From Pseudobythopirellula maris (GTDB lineage: Bacteria > Planctomycetota > Planctomycetia > Pirellulales > Lacipirellulaceae), in the NCBI RefSeq assembly GCF_007859945.1, contig NZ_SJPQ01000001.1:1364001-1428000 (forward strand): DNA of 64,000 nucleotides. The letters are read 5' to 3'. The first letter of the stretch is position 1. Each line of letters starts with the position of its first letter. Below are positions 38,000 through 45,351 of the stretch, piece by piece. Under the pieces are notes generated by a model. That model saw only the letters and a program-made list of their open reading frames with translations. It ran no database searches and was not told where the DNA came from. Made by a program: the position numbers and the translations under genes.

Positions 38000-39073
38000 A
38001 TGTCCGCCCCCGCCGCCAAAACATCCAGAAAAGGGGCGGCGGCCGCATTGGTAAAAGTCGCGAAACTCTTGTGCGGGCTGACGCTGCTCGGCGTGCTGGC
38101 CTGGCAGGCGCAAGCACACGACTCGTTCGCTCGGCTGGTCCGTGAGCCGAAGCGGTGGGATTTTCTCCTCGGCGCCGTGGCGATCACCGCCGCGGCGATG
38201 CTGGTCAGCTTCCAGCGGTGGCGTTTGGTAGCGCGGGCCGCCGGGGTCGAGATGAGTGTGCTCGAGGCGTTGCGGCTCGGTTCGCTCGGCTTTGCGATGA
38301 ATTTCATCGCCCTGGGCAGCGTGGGGGGCGACGTGTTCAAGGCGGCGTTTCTCGCCAAGCGCCAGCCGGGCAAGGGGCCCGCTGCCGTGGCGAGCGTGTT
38401 GCTCGATCGGGCCCTGGGGCTCTTCACCATGCTCGCCTACGCCAGCGTCGCGGCAGCGGCGGCGGGCTGCCTCTCTTACCAAAGCGGCATGCCCGAAGCC
38501 GCCGTCGGGGTCGGTCGCGGCGCCGCGATCGGGTTGGCGATTGGCGCGGTGGGCGTGGCGATCGCTTTGCTGACTCCCACGCGGTGGATCGCCCGCGTGG
38601 CCGCCGCTACCGAACTCCGGCTGGGGGCCAGCGCGGCCAACCTGCTGAGGACCTGGCTGGAGTGCCGGTCGCGCGGCGCCACGATGGCGGCCGCGTTGGC
38701 GATGAACCTCTTCGGCCAGGCGCTGCTGATTTTAGGTTTCTACTGCGTCGCCCGCGGCTTGCCGCTCGCCGTGCCAGGCTTGCTCGAGCACTTTGTGATC
38801 GCCCCCCTTGGGCTGATCGCCGCGGCGCTGCCGATCTCGCCCAACGGGCTCGGCACGACCGAGGCGGCGGTCGAGCTGCTTTATCGGGCCCTGGGCGACG
38901 GGGCGACCGGCTCCGAGACGGTGGGCGCCACGAGCGGCGTGGTCGCGGGCAACGGCGCGTTGGTGGCCTTCGGCCATCGCTTGACACTGATGCTGCTCGG
39001 CGGCCTGGCCGGCCTGTATTACTTCACGGCGCCCGCCGCGCGGGTGGCGATGGCGACCGAATCGGCCGAGTGA
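38000..39073 (+). CDS. UPF0104/lysylphosphatidylglycerol-synthase-TM-family membrane protein
   Basis: A 357-residue polytopic protein with about eight hydrophobic segments. Diagnostic pieces are GFAMNFIALGSVGGDVFKAAFLAKRQ and PISPNGLGTTEAAVELLYRALG near the C-terminus, as in the flippase-like YbhN/AglD/MprF-TM group. Members move or help synthesise lipid-linked compounds (for example lysyl-PG flipping), but the MprF catalytic domain is absent here, so it is probably a lipid flippase-type protein of unknown cargo. ATG at 38000; 55 codons are open upstream, without family similarity. Confidence 0.85.
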   Translation: MSAPAAKTSRKGAAAALVKVAKLLCGLTLLGVLAWQAQAHDSFARLVREPKRWDFLLGAVAITAAAMLVSFQRWRLVARAAGVEMSVLEALRLGSLGFAMNFIALGSVGGDVFKAAFLAKRQPGKGPAAVASVLLDRALGLFTMLAYASVAAAAAGCLSYQSGMPEAAVGVGRGAAIGLAIGAVGVAIALLTPTRWIARVAAATELRLGASAANLLRTWLECRSRGATMAAALAMNLFGQALLILGFYCVARGLPLAVPGLLEHFVIAPLGLIAAALPISPNGLGTTEAAVELLYRALGDGATGSETVGATSGVVAGNGALVAFGHRLTLMLLGGLAGLYYFTAPAARVAMATESAE

Positions 39074-39203
39074 GACACCTGCGCCGACGCTGCGATTTTT
39101 TTACCGAGCGGGTATGCTCAAGCATCCGTCACCCGGCCAAAAATCGATTCCCCCCATCCACCCGCCGTTCTCCTCGCTCTTCCGTCCCTTTTTGGTGCAG
39201 CCC

Positions 39204-39926
39204 ATGTCGCGTGAAGCCCAACAACTCGCTCGGTTGGTGCAGTCGCTCTTGCGACGCAGCGGCAAAAAAGGAGGGTTGCCGCTCCGTTGGGTTGTCGCAT
39301 TGTGCGTCCTGGCCCTCGGCTACGTGCTGTTGCGGCCAACGCTCGAGCGGTCGCTCGGCGTTTCGCTGCCGAGCATCGTGGGCGAGGCTCCCGAGTTTGA
39401 CGCCCCTACGGATGACAGGCGGTCGGATGATAGGCGGTCTGGCGACAGGCGGCCGGGCGACGACAGGTCAACGGGAGAGTCGTCGGAGGCGGGATCGGTC
39501 TTTTCCGCCTCGCCCGATGAACTAGCCGATCTGGCGGGCATCTTCTCGGACGAAGGTCGCGGCGTGTTCGAATCGCCGGCCGGGCTGCGCTACACACGCG
39601 GCAGCGCCCACGGGCACCGGCTCCAACACGTCATGGCGCACGCGCGCGACGACCCGCAGCGTCCCGGTCAGCACGGTGTGTTCGCCAGCGACGACCCGGC
39701 CGCCGTTTTTGGGCTGATCGACGAGGCATACGAATTGGCCCTCACGGGCGAGCGGACCGAAAACCAGCAAGAAGGCCCCCGCACAACTTACACGGTCGAC
39801 ATGAACCGCAGGATTGGTTCGATCGGCGGCCAATCGGGTGGCCGCCGCAACCACCCGGCCGCCCGTCACCTGAGGCTCGTGGTGCAAGGCGACCGTCTAA
39901 TCACCGCTTACCCAGTGACGCCCTGA
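39204..39926 (+). CDS. Membrane-anchored protein with compact His-rich C-terminal domain (possible RNase-fold)
   Basis: 240 residues. One transmembrane helix (WVVALCVLALGYVLLRP, about residues 27-45) follows a basic N-terminus. Then come a linker with near-repeats of Asp/Arg (DDRRSDDRRSGDRRPGDD) and a C-terminal domain with AHGHRLQHVMAHARDD, GQHGVF, VFGLIDEAYELA, TVDMNRRIGSIGG and LRLVVQGDRLITAYPV. The spacing of conserved-looking His and Arg residues and the closing strand ITAYP resemble BECR-type (barnase/EndoU/colicin-like) nuclease domains, but this is my inference from the pattern only. If right, the domain would face the periplasm. No immunity gene is evident; the zinc-ribbon gene begins 40 bases downstream. 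Confidence 0.65.
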   Translation: MSREAQQLARLVQSLLRRSGKKGGLPLRWVVALCVLALGYVLLRPTLERSLGVSLPSIVGEAPEFDAPTDDRRSDDRRSGDRRPGDDRSTGESSEAGSVFSASPDELADLAGIFSDEGRGVFESPAGLRYTRGSAHGHRLQHVMAHARDDPQRPGQHGVFASDDPAAVFGLIDEAYELALTGERTENQQEGPRTTYTVDMNRRIGSIGGQSGGRRNHPAARHLRLVVQGDRLITAYPVTP

Positions 39927-39966
39927 CTATTCAGCGCCGCTTACCGGTCAACTCCACCAGAGCGAT

Positions 39967-40317
39967 ATGAGCGTTCCAAGCGATGAGATGCTGTATGTGG
40001 GCTTCTGCCGTGTTTGCGGCACGGGGCCGCTGGGGCTGCGTTTGTGCGGCGGCTGCGGCGCGTTGGTGATCCTCTGCGACGAGTGCGACGCGGTCTGGAC
40101 CACGGCCGACACGTCGGCCCCGCCCGCCTTCAGCGACGAGCCGGAGCTGCCCTGCCCCCATTGCGAGGCGTCGCTCGTCGACGCCCCGTCGAGGTGGGCC
40201 ACGCGCGAGGAGGTCGCCTCCTGCGACTGGCTCGCCAGCGCGATCGACGCGGGCGAGCTCTCGCTCGAGAGCGGCAAGCCGTTCGAGCCCAATGCGGACG
40301 AAGAGATCGACGGGTGA
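39967..40317 (+). CDS. Zinc-ribbon protein of unknown function
   Basis: A 116-residue soluble protein with four Cys-x-x-Cys pairs (CRVC at 14-17, CGGC, CDEC, CPHC), enough for two zinc-ribbon modules in the first 65 residues. The helical, acidic remainder (ATREEVASCDWLASAID) ends in a strongly acidic tail. It probably binds nucleic acid or a protein partner, but no specific family is recognised. It follows the membrane-anchored protein gene by 40 bases in the same direction and may be co-transcribed. The ATG at 39967 has no clear ribosome-binding site. It converges with the DUF362 gene, with a 6-base gap. Confidence 0.7.
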   Translation: MSVPSDEMLYVGFCRVCGTGPLGLRLCGGCGALVILCDECDAVWTTADTSAPPAFSDEPELPCPHCEASLVDAPSRWATREEVASCDWLASAIDAGELSLESGKPFEPNADEEIDG

Positions 40318-40323
40318 GGCCGC

Positions 40324-41352
40324 TCAGCTGACGAGCTCGCCCCCCTCGGCGCGGAGCTTCTGCAGGTGCGGCTTGTCGAGCACCTTGAACGGGTCGACCA
40401 GGCCGCGCCAGTCTTCGCCACGCTGCTCGATGCGGGCCTCGCTCAGCGGCCCGAGCCGACGACGCGCCAGCGCCAGGTAGTTGATCCGCTCGGGGGCGAG
40501 CCCCATGATCCGCGCCACGGTGGCGTCGAGCGCCGCGGGGTTGGCGCCCACCGCCACGAGGCCCATGTGCTTGCGGCTGCCGAGGATCGGGCCGTCGCCC
40601 TCCATGCAGTCGACGCCGTCCACCACGCCGATCACGCGCGGCAGCGTGGCGTTGATGTCGGCCACCGTTTGGGGGATGCCGTTGTGGTGCAAAACGTTCT
40701 TGGGCCAACCGTATTTGATGCCGGGGATGACGCCGTACAGGTTCTTCATGGAGCAGGTCATGCCGACCCAGTGGTGGGTCTTCATCTTCGGCATCGAGAC
40801 GACGAGGTCGGCCTCGAGCACGCTCTCGGGCAAGTAGAGCCCTGGCAGCTTGCTGAAGCGGCCGCGGTTGCGTCGCCAGCCGACCCGCTCGTAGTTGAGG
40901 TCGCGGAACACGAGGCCGGCGTCGGCGAGCGCCTCGCCGACTCCCGACTCGATCAGCGCCGTCTCGGTGTCGCGCACGTGCCCGGGGCCCTCGCCCACCG
41001 TGACCTTGGCGCCCCAGCCGCGGAAGACCTCGGCCGTGGCGACAATCATCGCGGGGTGGGTGGTCATGTGCGGTATCAAACGTGACGGCTCAACCAGGTT
41101 CGGCTTGAGCAGCACCCGCTTGCCGGCGAGTGAATCGGGACGCACGCCGACGGCCATCAGGCCGTCGCGGATCGTCGTCTCGAGGCCGCGGTCGTAGCGT
41201 TGACCGCTGGCGACGAACACCGGCTCTGCGCCAACGCCCAGCATGCGGAGCGCGGGTCCCGCCACCAGGCCGGCGGCGGCCAGGCCGCCGACTTTCATTG
41301 CGGTGCGTCGCGAAACGCAGGGGGCGTTGGGCTTTGCTTGCTGGCTCATCAT
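40324..41352 (-). CDS. DUF362-domain exported protein with Tat-type signal
   Basis: 342 residues. It starts at the ATG at 41352, which overlaps the stop of the upstream gene as ATGA. The N-terminus has a twin-arginine signal (SRRTAMKVGGLAAAGLVAG). The body is DUF362: KRVLLKPNLVEPS, EVFRGWGAKVTVGEGPGH, LVVSMPKMKTHHWVGMTCSMKNLYGVIPG and VGANPAALDATVARIMGL are hallmark stretches. DUF362 proteins often carry iron-sulfur ferredoxin domains, but this one lacks Cys clusters. A Tat signal implies export in folded form, perhaps with a cofactor. It is coupled to a squalene-cyclase-repeat protein. Confidence 0.88.
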   Translation of the reverse strand: MMSQQAKPNAPCVSRRTAMKVGGLAAAGLVAGPALRMLGVGAEPVFVASGQRYDRGLETTIRDGLMAVGVRPDSLAGKRVLLKPNLVEPSRLIPHMTTHPAMIVATAEVFRGWGAKVTVGEGPGHVRDTETALIESGVGEALADAGLVFRDLNYERVGWRRNRGRFSKLPGLYLPESVLEADLVVSMPKMKTHHWVGMTCSMKNLYGVIPGIKYGWPKNVLHHNGIPQTVADINATLPRVIGVVDGVDCMEGDGPILGSRKHMGLVAVGANPAALDATVARIMGLAPERINYLALARRRLGPLSEARIEQRGEDWRGLVDPFKVLDKPHLQKLRAEGGELVS

Positions 41353-42236
41353 TGGCTCCCTGCGCCGACGGTCGCCAGCGGCGGGGCCGCGGGGTCGGTC
41401 GCCTGCCAAGCGAGGGCGTGCAGGGCCAGCTTTTGCAGCCCGGCGTTCTGGACTCGCGATTGCGCCTTGCTGAGAGCGTCTCTCACGGCGCGTGTGTCGA
41501 GACCGTTTGCGGTCAGTCCGAGCGCAACGAACGAGAGCGACATCACGCCCATCGGCTCGGTCGCCAACGCGGACAACGCCTCGAGGGTTCGCTCGAACCG
41601 TGGGTCCTCGACCTGCTCATCGGCCAGGGCCCAGGCGGCGATGCCGGTCGGCTGGGCGTGGCGAAGCAGTTCTTGGCCTAGGACGATCGTGTTCCCGTAG
41701 TTGCAACCGCCCGCGGGGAGCAGGCGATCGATCAGCAACGCCACCGCCTCGCGCGTGCGGTCGTGTCCGGCGAGGCCCGCCGCCTTGAGCGCCAAGACGA
41801 AGTAGGCAGTCGGCTCGAGCCACGAATGGGTGTCGGCGGCCCACGACCAGCCGGTGAGAGTCATGTCGTGGCCGACGTTCTCGTTCGGCTCGCCGGTCCA
41901 GCCACGGTCTGCCAAGGCCCACTCCACGGCGCGGCGTGTGGCGTCCTGGTAACGGGGCTCGGGCGAGTGGCGGTCGATCTCGCACCAGGCGAGGATCGCC
42001 AACGCCGTGGGCCAACGCGGCTCGGGCTGGTCGGCCATGACGCCGACCGAGCCGTCCGCGGCTTGCCTTGCGGCGAGCCAGTCGCCCGCCAAGCGGGCCC
42101 GGAGGTCCTGTCCGGCGCGGGCCAAGGCTAAAGCCGACCAAGCGGTGGGTTCGCTCGCCGCCTCGCCGCCGGTGTGGTAACCCCCCACCGGGGCGTGGGC
42201 CACGAGATCGATCGGTGTTCCTAGATCTAGCATCAA
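41349..42236 (-). CDS. Prenyltransferase/squalene-oxidase-repeat protein
   Basis: 295 residues of alpha-alpha barrel repeats: GGYHTGGEAASEPTAWSALAL, WLAARQAADGSVGV, VEWALADRGW and WLEPTAYFVLALKAAG. These QW-like units resemble terpene-cyclase/prenyltransferase beta folds (squalene-hopene cyclase family), but the catalytic DxDD motif of cyclases is not seen, so it may be a binding or non-catalytic relative. No signal peptide is evident, while its partner DUF362 has a Tat signal. The stop overlaps the DUF362 start by ATGA, so both are made from one transcript. It is divergent from the riboswitch-controlled pilus locus. Confidence 0.82.
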   Translation of the reverse strand: MMLDLGTPIDLVAHAPVGGYHTGGEAASEPTAWSALALARAGQDLRARLAGDWLAARQAADGSVGVMADQPEPRWPTALAILAWCEIDRHSPEPRYQDATRRAVEWALADRGWTGEPNENVGHDMTLTGWSWAADTHSWLEPTAYFVLALKAAGLAGHDRTREAVALLIDRLLPAGGCNYGNTIVLGQELLRHAQPTGIAAWALADEQVEDPRFERTLEALSALATEPMGVMSLSFVALGLTANGLDTRAVRDALSKAQSRVQNAGLQKLALHALAWQATDPAAPPLATVGAGSQ

Positions 42237-42540
42237 GCCACACAGAGCGAAGGAAAGTGTACTCAGTACTTTATACCTCGCGATTGCGCTTCGTCCCCGT
42301 AGAGAGTGGCGGGCGCGTGACTTGAGCGATTCCGAGAATTATTTTGCCTGCCGATTTGACTCCGGCCGTGGGTGACATAGTTTTCAAGTACCAGCCGGGT
42401 GCGACACGATGACGCGTCGCCCCCCGCTCTTGTCCCTCCCACTTTTCCTGCCTGACAAGCGACGCTTCCGCCCCTGTTTCACGGTGAAACGGCGAAGACG
42501 TTGCTCCCACCAATCCAAAGAGCCCGACCGCGTTTTCGTT
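42237..42540 (+). promoter_or_regulatory. Upstream control region of the Tad/Flp locus
   Basis: It contains a promoter candidate at 42356-42383 (TTGACT, 16-base spacer, TAGTTT) reading toward the riboswitch, and a 15-base palindrome at 42476-42490 (GTTTCAC-G-GTGAAAC) of the size of a dimeric repressor or activator site. The palindrome's position between the promoter and the riboswitch is suggestive only. No gene is supported here. Confidence 0.45.
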
Positions 42541-42629
42541 CACGAGAAAGGCAAACCAGTCGCAAGGCTGGGACGCAAAGCTCCGGGTCAGTGTCGGTAA
42601 CACGTCGCTGATGGCCGAGCTGCCGAATG
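42541..42629 (+). ncRNA. Class I cyclic-di-GMP riboswitch (GEMM-I)
   Basis: The sequence carries the GEMM-I consensus in order: AAGGCAAACC, a short stem closed by a GCAA tetraloop (GTCGCAAGGC), GGGACGCAAAGC (tetraloop receptor and ligand-contacting A), a second stem and the 3' part GGCCGAGCTGCCG closing P1. The base equivalent to G20 of Vibrio cholerae Vc2 is G, the c-di-GMP form; cGAMP-type switches have A there. It lies 240 bases before the Flp pilin gene in the leader. No simple terminator directly follows, so control could be through the hairpin at 42791-42815 or at translation. Confidence 0.85.
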
Positions 42630-42790
42630 GAAGCTGGGGCGAGTCCTGCCACGCAGGCCGAGCCCGGAATGGATGCGACCTCTTTCCCGAGGCGACTTCG
42701 CAAAAGCGTTAAATAACCGATTCCTGAGCAGTATTTGGCGGGCTCACCCCGAGCCGAAAGGCAGGGGGTTACCGCAAAGGGATCTACCAC

Positions 42791-42815
42791 CGGGGGCGAT
42801 CATTGAAAGCCCCCG
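42791..42815 (+). promoter_or_regulatory. Hairpin between riboswitch and pilin gene
   Basis: CGGGGGC, 11-base loop, GCCCCCG. No T-run follows, so it is not a classical terminator. It could be part of the expression platform or protect the pilin mRNA. Confidence 0.4.
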
Positions 42816-42871
42816 TCACAAGCAGGGCGCCGACCCGTCGGGCCGGTCCCCATACCTGGAGATGTACCACT

Positions 42872-43054
42872 ATGAAGAAGTTCGCGAAGAAGGTTCAACA
42901 GTTCCTGGTCTCCGAAGACGGCCCCACGGCTGTCGAGTACGCGGTGATGCTGGCGCTCATTGTGATCGTCTGTCTCACGGCGATCCGGTCGATCGGCACC
43001 AACGCCTCGGCTACGTTTACTGACGTCGCCGGACAGTTGGGATCGGCCAGCTGA
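42872..43054 (+). CDS. flp: Flp-type (type IVb) prepilin
   Basis: A 60-residue precursor: basic N-terminus KKFAKKVQQFLVSEDG, then the prepilin cleavage site after Gly and the mature start PTAVEYAVMLALIVIVCLTA with the conserved Glu-Tyr pair of Flp pilins. This is the major subunit of Tad pili used for surface attachment. GGAG lies 10 bases upstream of the ATG. A strong terminator follows, so the gene can be expressed at a high level on a short transcript. The upstream c-di-GMP riboswitch ties its expression to the signal for sessile growth. Confidence 0.93.
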   Translation: MKKFAKKVQQFLVSEDGPTAVEYAVMLALIVIVCLTAIRSIGTNASATFTDVAGQLGSAS

Positions 43055-43109
43055 TACGTATCTCGACGCCGGTGTGGTCAGGCCCCTGCTTGTCCATGTC
43101 GAAACACTG

Positions 43110-43148
43110 CACCCCGGTCGGCGCTTCGGCGCCGGGCGGGGTGTTTTA
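43110..43148 (+). terminator. Strong intrinsic terminator after flp
   Basis: A 15-bp stem (CACCCCGGTCGGCGC / GCGCCGGGCGGGGTG) with one internal mismatch and a TTCG tetraloop, followed by TTTTA. It separates the pilin from the assembly genes. The rest of the spacer 43055-43366 has no gene. Confidence 0.92.
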
Positions 43149-43366
43149 TGCGCGGTCGGGTTGGCCGGGGCGGCTTGGGCCGGTCGCGAGGGTCGCGCCG
43201 GTTGGGCGCCCCGCGATGGCGGATGTTGGCGTCAGACCGCACTGCGTGATCCGCCCGCGACCGGTTTCGCGTCCTAGCCTTGTGCGAGAACAAATCGAGC
43301 CGCCGCCGTGGCGGCCCGCCGAACACGGGCGAACGCCTGAAAACACCACCGAATCTGGATGATCCG

Positions 43367-43945
43367 ATGCTCGACCCCGCCTACCTGCTCGATTCCGTCG
43401 TGGCCAACTGGCCGATCTGGTTCGTCACGATCACGCTCGTCGTGGCCGCGGTGATCGATGGGCTGCAATTGAAAGTGCCCAACTGGATCACCTTCCCGAT
43501 GATCGTCAGCGGCTGGGTCTACTGCACGACCCTGGGTCCCTACGCCGGCTGGGAAGGGCTGCTTTACAGCCTCGTCGGCACGGCCGTGGGCCTGTTGCTG
43601 CTGCTGCCCGCCTACGCGATCGGCGGCATGGGCGCCGGCGACGTGAAGCTGATGGCCGGCATCGGCGCCTGGGTCGGCGTGACGGTCACCGTCTGGTCGT
43701 TCGCCTTCACCGCCGTGATCGGCGGCTTGATCGCCCTCGGCATGGTCTTCTTCAAGAAGCGTTGGGACAAGCACCACGGACAGTTCTGGCACATCTGGAA
43801 CGAGATCCTCACCGTCAAAGACCCCGAAAAGCTCGCTGCTATCGCCAAGGAGCGCAAGCCCACGATGATGCTGCTGCCGTACGGGATCCCGATCGCCATC
43901 GGCACGATCGCCTACTTCGCCTGGGCCGACATGCTGCTCGCCTGA
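43367..43945 (+). CDS. tadV: TadV/CpaA prepilin peptidase
   Basis: A 192-residue membrane aspartic protease of the A24 family that cleaves Flp prepilins. Catalytic Asp residues are in VIDGLQLKVPNW and the GxGD motif GAGDVKLMAGIG. Around six hydrophobic segments; the N-terminal methylase domain of PilD-type enzymes is absent, as expected for TadV. An additional cytoplasmic loop of about 40 residues (KKRWDKHHGQFWHIWNEILT) precedes the last helix. ATG at 43367 puts the first helix at residue 15. Confidence 0.92.
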   Translation: MLDPAYLLDSVVANWPIWFVTITLVVAAVIDGLQLKVPNWITFPMIVSGWVYCTTLGPYAGWEGLLYSLVGTAVGLLLLLPAYAIGGMGAGDVKLMAGIGAWVGVTVTVWSFAFTAVIGGLIALGMVFFKKRWDKHHGQFWHIWNEILTVKDPEKLAAIAKERKPTMMLLPYGIPIAIGTIAYFAWADMLLA

Positions 43946-44142
43946 GCGGCGACACGGGGACCGGGCGTCGCGGGGCGACTTTGTCGGGCTCGCGGAACGA
44001 ATCGTTCAGTCCGCTTGGTTTGTCTGGACCGGATGCGCCGGTCTTGCCGAAGTAAACGACGGGCTGCGGAACCAAGTGAGGGCTAGCGTCGATTGCACGC
44101 ACCCACGCCACCTCGGAGCGGTCCCTACCAGGGGGAGACTCG

Positions 44143-45210
44143 ATGAAACCCAAAACTCTCATGTTGCTGGCGCTGGCGCTCGGCTGTGGCCTGGTGGCCT
44201 CGATCGGCATCAGCCAGGTGATGGAAGCCAATTCCAAACGCCCGGCCGCTCAGCTCGAGACCACGCCGATCTTTGTCGCTCTGCACAATATCAACCTCGG
44301 CGACCCGATCGAGGCGAGTATGGTGTCGCTGCAGGAGTGGCCCAAGGACCGCATCCCGCCCGGCTCGGTGACGCTGCTCGAAAACCTCGAGGGACGCCGC
44401 CCGCGCACGGTGATCGTGGCCGGCATGCCGATCCTCGACGCCCAGCTGCTAGCCCAGGGCGAGTTTGCCGACCCGATCGTCAACATCCCCGATGGCTACC
44501 GCCTGTCGACCATTTCGGTCAACGCCGAGAAGAGCGCCGCCGGTCTGCTGAGCCCGGGCGACCGGGTCGACATCCAGCTGTACGTTTCCGCGAACCAGCG
44601 GAACGGCATCGCGGAGACGATGACCCGGCTGATCCTGCAGAACATCCGCGTGTTCGCCGTCGAGCAGGCCGTGCAACGCACGGCCGAGGGCGCCGAATCG
44701 AAGAACATCCCCAAGACGGTCTCGTTGCTGGTGACCCCGGAGCAGGCGAGCAAGCTCGACTTGGCCCAAAACCTGGGCGAGCTGAGCCTGATCCCGCGCA
44801 ACCCGAACGACGAGGGCGCCTCGAAGATCATCGAGATCACGGCCGCCGACCTGCTCGGCACCGGCTCCTCGAAGAACACCCGTAAGAAAGAGCAGAACCG
44901 CGACGCGGCCCCCGGCATCGACAAGAAGGGCGGCTTCCTGTCGTCGATGGTCGGATTGATCCGGAAAGCGGCCGACGACCGGCCGCCGTTCTCCATGGAA
45001 GTCGTCGAGGCCGACACGGTCCGTGAGGTGCTGTTCGATCCGATCACTGGCCGCGCGATCCGCAGCGATGAAGACGACCAATCCCCGAGACTCGATCGGA
45101 TGCCGACGCAGCCGTCGTCGTTCGACGCGCCCGGGACTTCGGGCGCAGACACGATCAAGACCCAAGGCCAAGAGATCGATTTTCCGATCGATTTTGGCGA
45201 CGCCGGCTGA
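44143..45210 (+). CDS. cpaB: Flp pilus assembly protein CpaB/RcpC
   Basis: 355 residues. N-terminal membrane anchor (LMLLALALGCGLVASIGISQVM), then an SAF-type domain (VALHNINLGDPIEASMVSLQEWP, GMPILDAQLL) and GDRVDIQLYVS, typical of CpaB/RcpC. It sits in the periplasm and helps build or stabilise the secretin channel. The C-terminal 100 residues are hydrophilic and family-poor (DDQSPRLDRMPTQPSSF). GGGGGAG lies just upstream of the ATG. Second assembly gene after tadV. Confidence 0.9.
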   Translation: MKPKTLMLLALALGCGLVASIGISQVMEANSKRPAAQLETTPIFVALHNINLGDPIEASMVSLQEWPKDRIPPGSVTLLENLEGRRPRTVIVAGMPILDAQLLAQGEFADPIVNIPDGYRLSTISVNAEKSAAGLLSPGDRVDIQLYVSANQRNGIAETMTRLILQNIRVFAVEQAVQRTAEGAESKNIPKTVSLLVTPEQASKLDLAQNLGELSLIPRNPNDEGASKIIEITAADLLGTGSSKNTRKKEQNRDAAPGIDKKGGFLSSMVGLIRKAADDRPPFSMEVVEADTVREVLFDPITGRAIRSDEDDQSPRLDRMPTQPSSFDAPGTSGADTIKTQGQEIDFPIDFGDAG

Positions 45211-45351
45211 ACGCGTCGCCCGCGGTCAACAAGAGCCCAAGCAGACATTCCCACTATTGCCGCGGCGGTGAAGGATCACCTGCCGACGAGCCGTGCAGCC
45301 GCCCCAACGCGGCGCGGACGAACGCCCTAGGCGGAAACAGGAAGTACAAGG

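Noticed and set aside
42409-42600. Short open frame across the riboswitch
   Set aside because: It overlaps the structured RNA, lacks a ribosome-binding site, and its translation is basic and unrecognisable.
42740-42830. A second tandem GEMM-like aptamer (GGCAGGGGGTTACCGCAAAGG)
   Set aside because: Only a short GCAAAG match; the other conserved segments and pairing are missing.
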